Source: Gallionella sp.
GTDB taxonomy: Bacteria; Pseudomonadota; Gammaproteobacteria; Burkholderiales; Gallionellaceae
Assembly (NCBI GenBank): GCA_025362155.1
Contig: JANYHX010000307.1
Coordinates: 1 to 9,930, forward strand
Reading direction: 5' to 3'
Length of the DNA stretch: 9,930 nucleotides
Positions within the stretch are counted from its first letter, which is position 1; each line of letters starts with the position of its first letter. The notes beneath the pieces were generated by a model. That model was not told the origin of the DNA, ran no database searches, and was given only the letters and a program-made list of their open reading frames with translations. The position numbers were made by a program, and so were the translations under genes. Of the stretch, positions 1 to 4,406 are shown one piece after another.

Positions 1-1
1 T

Positions 2-358
2 TTGCTGATGGAAAAACATGGCGGACAGGTGCCGCAAACCCGCGAGGAACTGGAAGCATTGCCCGGGGCAGGCCGCAAGACCGCCAACGTGATTCTCAAT
101 ACGGCCTTCGGCCAGCCTGTTATTGCAGTGGACACGCATATATTCCGGGTATCGAATCGCACCGGCATCGCTCCCGGCAAAAGCGTGCGCGAAGTGGAAG
201 ACAAGTTATTCAAGGTGGTGCCGGATGCATTCAAGCACGATGCGCATCATTGGCTGATCCTGCATGGCCGCTATATTTGCCAGGCGCGCAAGCCAAAATG
301 CGGCGCGTGTATCATTCGCGATCTGTGTGAGTACAAAGCGAAGACTGATGCTATTTAA
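2..358 (+). CDS. nth: Endonuclease III, 3' part (N-terminus outside window)
   Basis: Base-excision-repair DNA glycosylase/AP lyase that removes oxidised pyrimidines. Only the C-terminal 118 or so residues are present; the frame is open at the left edge, so the TTG at base 2 is an internal Leu and not a start. Counting from base 2, the helix-hairpin-helix segment LPGAGRKTANV lies at residues 20-30 with the catalytic Lys at 26. The catalytic Asp is at 44 in VDTHIFR, the same 18-residue spacing as K120/D138 of E. coli Nth. The C-terminal 4Fe-4S cluster ligands C93, C100, C103 and C109 have the C-x6-C-x2-C-x5-C pattern of the family. All key residues are present, so this looks like a functional enzyme cut by the window edge. 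Its last 11 bases overlap the next gene, suggesting translational coupling. Confidence 0.97.
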   Translation: MLMEKHGGQVPQTREELEALPGAGRKTANVILNTAFGQPVIAVDTHIFRVSNRTGIAPGKSVREVEDKLFKVVPDAFKHDAHHWLILHGRYICQARKPKCGACIIRDLCEYKAKTDAI

Positions 359-773
359 TCCATCAAGAGACGAAGCGCGAAATTTCTTGTTCGAGTCCTG
401 GCGCAAGCACCGCGCCATGGAATTGCTCACGCCGCTGGAAGACCTCACGGCGCAGCTTATCTCGAAGCACCCCGAATATTTTGCCGCGCTGGAAAATCCG
501 CAGCAGCATCAGGAACAGGACTACTTGCCGGAACAGGGTGCGACCAATCCGTTCCTACACCTGATGATGCACCTGACCATCGAGGAGCAAATCTCCATCG
601 ATCAGCCGCCGGGCATACGCGCCCATTTTGTGCGCCTCACTCAGAAACTGGAATCGGAACATGAAGCGCAACACCGCATCATGGAATGCCTCAGCGAAAT
701 GATCTGGCAGGCGCAGCGCAATCGCACCCAGCCGGATGCGGCGGTATACTTTGAATGTTTGGAGAAACAATAA
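348..773 (+). CDS. DUF1841 family protein
   Basis: Conserved protein of unknown function, 141 residues, recognised as the DUF1841 family known from beta- and gammaproteobacteria. The start is taken as ATG 348, giving MLFNPSRDEARNF, where family members begin. An upstream in-frame start near 264 would lie inside nth and add unrelated residues. The protein has no signal peptide or membrane segment. It is mostly helical and rich in His and Glu, with a central stretch NPFLHLMMHLTIEEQ (about residues 66-80) and a second acidic, His-containing stretch SEHEAQHRIMECL. The His/Glu spacing might allow metal binding, but that is a guess. The 11-base overlap with nth points to co-transcription; it says nothing firm about function. 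Confidence 0.85.
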   Translation: MLFNPSRDEARNFLFESWRKHRAMELLTPLEDLTAQLISKHPEYFAALENPQQHQEQDYLPEQGATNPFLHLMMHLTIEEQISIDQPPGIRAHFVRLTQKLESEHEAQHRIMECLSEMIWQAQRNRTQPDAAVYFECLEKQ

Positions 774-787
774 TAAAAGGCAATAGC

Positions 788-916
788 ATGTGGGAATCTT
801 CAAAAATTGTAGCGAGCGGTTCGAGAGCAAGGCGCACGGAACGCAATGAAGAGGCATATCGAGTTGATAGACGAGGAATGAGTACCGCGCAACACCGCTA
901 TCGAATCGCGCAGTAA
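788..916 (+). CDS. Possible 42-residue Arg-rich small ORF
   Basis: A short open frame between the DUF1841 gene and the adenosyltransferase gene. ATG 788 is preceded by AAAGG at 776-780 with a 7-base spacer, a plausible ribosome binding site. It ends with TAA at 914-916, just before the GGAGG of the next gene. The predicted peptide is basic, with nine Arg in 42 residues, and matches no family I recognise. The same stretch forms a long imperfect inverted repeat, which could equally explain it as a non-coding structured repeat that happens to stay open. Confidence 0.22.
   Translation: MWESSKIVASGSRARRTERNEEAYRVDRRGMSTAQHRYRIAQ
814..911. repeat. Imperfect long inverted repeat, possible intergenic repeat element
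   Basis: Bases 814-828 can pair with 897-911: 13 of 15 positions pair, one of them G-U, with mismatches at 815/910 and 825/899. Inside lies a smaller TATC/GATA palindrome around 858-868. The element fills most of the spacer between the DUF1841 gene and the adenosyltransferase gene. It resembles the small structured intergenic repeats (REP/MITE-like) found in many proteobacterial genomes, but only one copy is in this window, so repetition is not demonstrated. Confidence 0.35.
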
Positions 917-932
917 ATTTTTGGAGGTTCAC

Positions 933-1472
933 ATGAGATTATCCAAGATCACTACTCGTACCGGCGACACCGGCAGCACCGGCCTGGCCGACGGCACCCG
1001 TCTCGGCAAGGATCATGCTCGCATCGCCGTATTAGGCAGCGTGGATGAACTGAACAGCCAGCTCGGCGTGCTGCTCGTTGAAGAATTGCCATCGGATATT
1101 CGCGTGGCGTTATTGCAGATACAGAATGACCTGTTCGATCTGGGCGGTGCGCTGGCGCTGCCCACTCAGGATACATTTTCGCAAAACAAAATCGCCTGGC
1201 TGGATGAACAGATCGCGCACTACAACGCTGATCTGCCGCCGCTGCGCGAATTTATACTACCGGGTGGGTCGCGGGCAGGCGCCTTGTGTCATGTGGCGCG
1301 CACCGTGGCACGGCGCGCCGAGCGCGATCTGGTCGTGCTGTCGCAAAATGATCCAGTTCCGCAGCATGCCTTGCCTTATCTGAATCGCTTGTCGGATTTG
1401 CTATTCGTGCTGAGTCGCTGCATCAACCGGATCCAAGCGGCATCCGAAACTCTTTGGCGTCGCAACAAGTAA
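933..1472 (+). CDS. pduO: Cob(I)alamin adenosyltransferase, PduO type
   Basis: Transfers the 5'-deoxyadenosyl group of ATP to cob(I)alamin to make adenosylcobalamin; acts in the cytoplasm, usually as a trimer. The 179-residue length is normal for a stand-alone PduO domain. The N-terminal ATP-binding signature TTRTGDTGSTGLADGTR is at residues 7-23, followed by VLGSVDELNSQLG at 33-45. The C-terminal core motif LPGGSRAGALCHVARTVARR starts at 109 and continues into AER, including the Arg/Glu region needed for catalysis in the family. Start ATG 933 is chosen because GGAGG (923-927) stands 5 bases upstream; an in-frame TTG at 921 overlaps that site and is unlikely. The protein belongs to the PduO/MMAB family, not to the unrelated CobA/BtuR family. 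No cobalamin-dependent enzyme is encoded nearby. Confidence 0.93.
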   Translation: MRLSKITTRTGDTGSTGLADGTRLGKDHARIAVLGSVDELNSQLGVLLVEELPSDIRVALLQIQNDLFDLGGALALPTQDTFSQNKIAWLDEQIAHYNADLPPLREFILPGGSRAGALCHVARTVARRAERDLVVLSQNDPVPQHALPYLNRLSDLLFVLSRCINRIQAASETLWRRNK

Positions 1473-1493
1473 CAACAAAAACACTATGCTGAC

Positions 1494-1510
1494 TTGGCTG
1501 TGACAGCCGA
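1494..1510. terminator. Weak hairpin between convergent genes
   Basis: GGCTG (1496-1500) pairs with CAGCC (1504-1508) across a 3-base loop, with two weaker flanking pairs. It lies between the convergent ends of the adenosyltransferase and DoxX genes. No direct U-run follows on the plus strand. On the minus strand a T-rich stretch occurs only about 12 bases later. A bidirectional terminator is possible but weakly supported. Confidence 0.25.
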
Positions 1511-1524
1511 CTGCTGGTCAGTCA

Positions 1525-1929
1525 TTACTTATTTTCCTTGTCTAAACTTAAAGCGCCCGCGCCATGCACCATCACAAAAAGTATTCCGCCCATGATGGCC
1601 AGATTTTTCATGAAGTGAATCATCTGGTTTTGTGCCTGGTCAGGGGTAGCCGCCCAGAAATTATGGAAGATCAACGCGGCCAGACCGGTGAATAGAAAAA
1701 GTGCCGCCGCAGCCCAATGCGTCTTCCAGCCCAGCACCAGCATGATGCCGCCGCCCAGCTCAATGATGATCGCGCCGATTGCGGCTAATTGCGGCAACGG
1801 CATTCCCTTGCTGGCGATGTAACCGACTGTCCCTTCAAAACCGGTGATTTTTCCGAACCCGGCAAATACAAATATCAATGCGATTAATATGCGTCCAACT
1901 AAAGGGCCGTAGTAATTTAATGCGTTCAT
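1525..1929 (-). CDS. DoxX family inner-membrane protein
   Basis: A 134-residue integral membrane protein with four predicted transmembrane helices at about residues 9-27, 48-68, 72-91 and 107-127. The first helix carries the RILIALIFVFAGFGKITG pattern typical of DoxX/YphA-like proteins, and a second mark is the ELGGGIMLVLGW segment at 57-68. Family members are linked to terminal oxidase accessory functions and to redox or thiol stress, but the role of this one is not evident. The start codon at 1927-1929 has a GAGGA ribosome binding site (1939-1943 on the plus strand). It lies downstream of the pirin gene on the same strand with an 83-base gap, so co-transcription is likely. Pirin and DoxX genes are often neighbours in proteobacteria. 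Confidence 0.9.
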   Translation of the reverse strand: MNALNYYGPLVGRILIALIFVFAGFGKITGFEGTVGYIASKGMPLPQLAAIGAIIIELGGGIMLVLGWKTHWAAAALFLFTGLAALIFHNFWAATPDQAQNQMIHFMKNLAIMGGILFVMVHGAGALSLDKENK

Positions 1930-1982
1930 GGTTGATCTTCCTCAGTAAAGTTGCTGGTTATAAAACAGGGTTACTTCCGGGC

Positions 1983-2013
1983 GGTACTTGAACATAGGTA
2001 CTTTTAGGTACTT
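1983..2013. repeat. Three short GGTACTT direct repeats
   Basis: GGTACTT occurs at 1983-1989, 1997-2003 and 2007-2013; the last two copies share the longer form AGGTACTT. The start-to-start spacings are 14 and 10 bases. The last copy touches the pirin stop codon. They lie in the pirin-doxX gap and might be a protein-binding site or simple duplication; function is unknown. Confidence 0.4.
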
Positions 2014-2891
2014 CATTGAGCATCCACAAGATGTCCGTCACGAAGATCGCTGAGTGCCTGAAAAATTTCTTCTTTGGTGTTCATCACGAACGGCCCATGC
2101 TGCACAATAGGTTCACGCAGTGGCTTACCCGCGACCAATATAGCCTTGGCTGCGCCGGATGCGATTAGCACTACACCGTCGGCTTGTGGCGTATTAGCCA
2201 GTATGCCCATGCGATTCTCGCTTAACAGTGTGCCACCTAACATTAGTTCGCCGCGATAGACGTAGATGAAGGCGTTATGCGTGGCCGGTAAAGTCGTCGA
2301 GAACAAGCTATCCGCTGGCAGGTCGATATCGAGATACAGCGGCTCGGTGTCTTCGCGGGTCATCGCGCCCTCAACACCATTGCTGGTTCCGGCAATCACG
2401 CGCACGGTCACCCCTTCCGCAGTCACATATTCCGGGATTTCGGCCTTGGTAATATCACGATACCAGGCAGGGATCATCTTGCGCCGTGCGGGCAAATTCA
2501 ACCACAGCTGGAAGCCTTCCATGACGCCGCCTTCCTGTTCCGGCATCTCGGAGTGGATAATGCCGCGCCCCGCAGTCATCCACTGCACGCCGCCATTCTG
2601 CAGCAGGCCGGAGTTGCCGCTACTATCCCGATGGCGCATGCGACCGGAGATCATGTAGGTAATGGTCTCGAAACCGCGATGCGGATGGTCGGGGAAGCCA
2701 GCGTTATAGTCATCCGGGTCGTCACTATGAAAGTTATCCAGCATCAGGAAGGGATCCAGCCGATGTTGCAGATTCTGCGTGAGCACCCGCGTAAGTTTGA
2801 CACCCGCACCGTCGCTGGTCGGCACGCCAGTGACAATGCGCTCTATCGTGCGCGTCTGCGAGACGGCTTCGAGTTTGATCGGTGGTTTCAT
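2013..2891 (-). CDS. Pirin family cupin protein
   Basis: A bicupin of 292 residues, the usual pirin length. The N-terminal cupin contains the Fe-binding set: H69 and H71 in DHPHRGFETITYM, then H113 and E115 in GIIHSEMPE, matching the two His plus His/Glu ligands of characterised pirins. The C-terminal cupin covers roughly residues 160-285 and lacks this set, as is normal. Some bacterial pirins (YhhW) have quercetinase activity and others regulate metabolic enzymes; which applies here cannot be told. Start ATG at 2889-2891 is preferred because AAGGAG lies about 5 bases upstream. An in-frame ATG at 2904-2906 overlaps that region and would add only five residues (MKGVT). It diverges from rpsF and precedes the DoxX gene. 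Confidence 0.93.
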   Translation of the reverse strand: MKPPIKLEAVSQTRTIERIVTGVPTSDGAGVKLTRVLTQNLQHRLDPFLMLDNFHSDDPDDYNAGFPDHPHRGFETITYMISGRMRHRDSSGNSGLLQNGGVQWMTAGRGIIHSEMPEQEGGVMEGFQLWLNLPARRKMIPAWYRDITKAEIPEYVTAEGVTVRVIAGTSNGVEGAMTREDTEPLYLDIDLPADSLFSTTLPATHNAFIYVYRGELMLGGTLLSENRMGILANTPQADGVVLIASGAAKAILVAGKPLREPIVQHGPFVMNTKEEIFQALSDLRDGHLVDAQ

Positions 2892-2955
2892 CGTTACTCC
2901 TTTCATTCAGTTTAAGTATTCAGAGTTTTAAAGAATATGCGGCCTTATAAACCCC

Positions 2956-2983
2956 TTGACCTGCAAGCCTGTTTCGCTATAAT
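2956..2983 (+). promoter_or_regulatory. Sigma70-type promoter of the rpsF operon
   Basis: A -35 box TTGACC (2956-2961) and a perfect TATAAT -10 box (2978-2983) are separated by 16 bases. It is followed by GC-rich sequence; transcription would start near 2990, leaving a leader of about 87 bases before rpsF. The strength fits a ribosomal-protein operon. Confidence 0.85.
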
Positions 2984-2992
2984 GCGCGCCCC

Positions 2993-3056
2993 TGTGAGAC
3001 TGGTGATAGAACAGCCGGTTCACATACCTTGCTCCACCGCACCGCAAGCGGGGGGC
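2993..3056 (+). promoter_or_regulatory. Structured rpsF leader, candidate S6:S18 autoregulatory site
   Basis: Two hairpins fill the 5' leader. In the first, 2993-3003 pairs with 3015-3024 (ten pairs, one bulged G at 2998, one G-U pair). In the second, GCTCC (3031-3035) pairs with GGGGC (3052-3056), and CCGC (3037-3040) pairs with GCGG (3048-3051), leaving a seven-base loop ACCGCAA. rpsF leaders in many bacteria carry a hairpin with a conserved CCG bound by the S6:S18 complex to repress translation. The ACCG in this loop fits that idea. The match to the published consensus was not computed. Confidence 0.45.
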
Positions 3057-3076
3057 TTTAACCATAAGGAGATGTA

Positions 3077-3472
3077 ATGCGCCATTACGAAATCGTATTT
3101 ATTGTGCATCCTGATCAAAGCGAGCAAGTACCCGCGATGATTGAGCGTTATCGCACCTTGGTCACTTCCAAAAGTGGTCAAATTCACCGTCTGGAAGATT
3201 GGGGCCGACGCCAGCTGGCTTACCCTATTCAAAAAATTCACAAGGCACATTATGTGCTGATGAATATCGAATGCAACCAGGAAGCGCTGGACGAGTTGGA
3301 GCACGCATTTCGCTTCAATGATGCAGTATTGCGTCATCTGACTGTCAAGACCAAGGCCGCCATCATCGAACCTTCGGCGATGATGAAGGAAGAAAAATCC
3401 CGCTCTGTGCCAACCGAAGCTGCCGCTGAACGCGCGGCGAGTCCTGTGGCAGAGACACCAGCGGCGGCTTGA
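3077..3472 (+). CDS. rpsF: 30S ribosomal protein S6
   Basis: Small-subunit protein that binds 16S rRNA together with S18 in the platform. It has 131 residues, close to the family length. The family start [19 protein letters not shown] and the core segment [20 protein letters not shown] (residues 43-62) are present, followed by [14 protein letters not shown]. The C-terminal tail from about residue 100 is Ala/Glu-rich and low in complexity, as often seen in proteobacterial S6. Start ATG 3077 has AAGGAG at 3066-3071. It is the first gene of rpsF-rpsR-rplI, behind a strong promoter and structured leader. The 45-base gap to rpsR leaves no room for priB. Confidence 0.98.
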   Translation: MRHYEIVFIVHPDQSEQVPAMIERYRTLVTSKSGQIHRLEDWGRRQLAYPIQKIHKAHYVLMNIECNQEALDELEHAFRFNDAVLRHLTVKTKAAIIEPSAMMKEEKSRSVPTEAAAERAASPVAETPAAA

Positions 3473-3517
3473 TTTCAACGATAACTTGAACAACATACTT
3501 TAGGAATAAGGAATATC

Positions 3518-3790
3518 ATGGCTCGTCTAGACAAAAAGAAAGATGACAAAAATAAACGCTCTTCCCGCAATAATTTATTCAAGCGCCGCAAGTTCTGCCG
3601 CTTTACAGTCGAAAAAATTGCGGAAGTAGATTACAAGGATATCAATATCCTCAAGGAATTCATTTCCGAAAATGGCAAGCTGATCCCGGCACGCATCACC
3701 GGCACCCGCACCCGCTTCCAGCGCCAATTGAGCACCGCCGTGAAACGCGCGCGCTTCCTGGCTTTGATGCCTTACACTGATTTGCACTAA
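3518..3790 (+). CDS. rpsR: 30S ribosomal protein S18
   Basis: Binds S6 and 16S rRNA in the 30S platform. It has 90 residues, about 15 longer than E. coli S18 because of a Lys/Arg-rich N-terminal extension ([19 protein letters not shown]). The core [20 protein letters not shown] and the C-terminal [20 protein letters not shown] are clear family signatures. A purine-rich site (AGGAATAAGGAA) precedes ATG 3518. The stop codon overlaps the AAGGAG of rplI, so translation of the two is probably coupled. Confidence 0.98.
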   Translation: MARLDKKKDDKNKRSSRNNLFKRRKFCRFTVEKIAEVDYKDINILKEFISENGKLIPARITGTRTRFQRQLSTAVKRARFLALMPYTDLH

Positions 3791-3801
3791 GGAGTCCGGA
3801 C

Positions 3802-4251
3802 ATGCAAATAATTTTGATGGAAAAAGTCACCAACCTCGGCCAATTGGGTGAAGTGGTCAAGGTCAAGAATGGTTTTGCGCGCAATTTTCTGATTCCGCAA
3901 GGCAAGGCCAGGCGCGCAACTGCCGCGAATATGGCAGAGTTTGAAGTGCGCCGTGCCGAGCTCGAAGCGGCCGATAAAGTCAAGCTGGCCGAATCGCAAG
4001 CACGCGGCGAAAAGCTCGCGGGCTTGACCGTGCAGATCGTGCAGAAGGCCGGCGTGGACGGCAAGCTGTTCGGCTCTGTCACCAATGCCGACATCGTGGA
4101 CGCGCTGATTGCCCAGGGATTTGAAGTTGAAAAATCGCAAATCCGCATGCCTGAAGGTCACCTCAAGCAAATCGGCGACCACCCCATCAACATCTCGCTG
4201 CATACCGATGTGGTGGTGGGTATTACTGTTTCAGTGCTCGGCGAACACTAA
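3802..4251 (+). CDS. rplI: 50S ribosomal protein L9
   Basis: Large-subunit protein that binds 23S rRNA near the L1 stalk base and helps restrain ribosome movement on mRNA. It has 149 residues, the same length as E. coli L9. The N-terminal rRNA-binding domain has [19 protein letters not shown] and the [13 protein letters not shown] signature (about residues 24-36). A long charged connecting helix (about 45-75) leads to the C-terminal domain with [17 protein letters not shown] at 3789-3794 precedes ATG 3802. The stop codon is also the first part of a perfect inverted repeat. Confidence 0.98.
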   Translation: MQIILMEKVTNLGQLGEVVKVKNGFARNFLIPQGKARRATAANMAEFEVRRAELEAADKVKLAESQARGEKLAGLTVQIVQKAGVDGKLFGSVTNADIVDALIAQGFEVEKSQIRMPEGHLKQIGDHPINISLHTDVVVGITVSVLGEH

Positions 4252-4284
4252 TTCCACTTTCATTTCACGAAATGAAAGTGGAAT
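4251..4284. repeat. Perfect 16-bp inverted repeat at the rplI stop
   Basis: ATTCCACTTTCATTTC (4251-4266) is the exact reverse complement of 4269-4284, with only AC between the arms. The left arm begins with the last base of the rplI stop codon. It is AT-rich and not followed by a T-run, so it is not itself a classic terminator. It could protect the 3' end of the mRNA, help termination together with the hairpin at 4307, or bind a protein as DNA. Confidence 0.8.
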
Positions 4285-4306
4285 AATCTCCGCAGTAACG
4301 CAACAC

Positions 4307-4339
4307 AAAAAGGACTGGCGACAGTCCTTTTTTGTTTTT
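4307..4339 (+). terminator. Intrinsic terminator of rpsF-rpsR-rplI
   Basis: An 11-bp stem, 4307-4317 with 4322-4332 (core GGACTG/CAGTCC), is closed by a GCGA tetraloop of the GNRA type. It is followed by a T-rich tract to 4339 and flanked by A-run/T-run pairs. It separates the ribosomal operon from dnaB. Confidence 0.9.
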
Positions 4340-4367
4340 AGGATTTTGCCCATTAGCAAGGTAAAAT
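4338..4367 (+). promoter_or_regulatory. Possible dnaB promoter
   Basis: A TAAAAT -10-like box (4362-4367) lies 40 bases before dnaB and just after the terminator, so a promoter is expected here. The -35 region (TTAGGA, 4338-4343, 18-base spacer) is poor. No clear Shine-Dalgarno sequence precedes the dnaB ATG. Confidence 0.3.
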
Positions 4368-4406
4368 ACCTCCCGCTAAAACCCTCTTCCCCAGTGATTT
4401 AATTTC

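Noticed and set aside
264..347. Longer N-terminus for the DUF1841 protein
   Set aside because: It would lie inside nth in another frame and shows no family similarity; ATG 348 gives the usual start.
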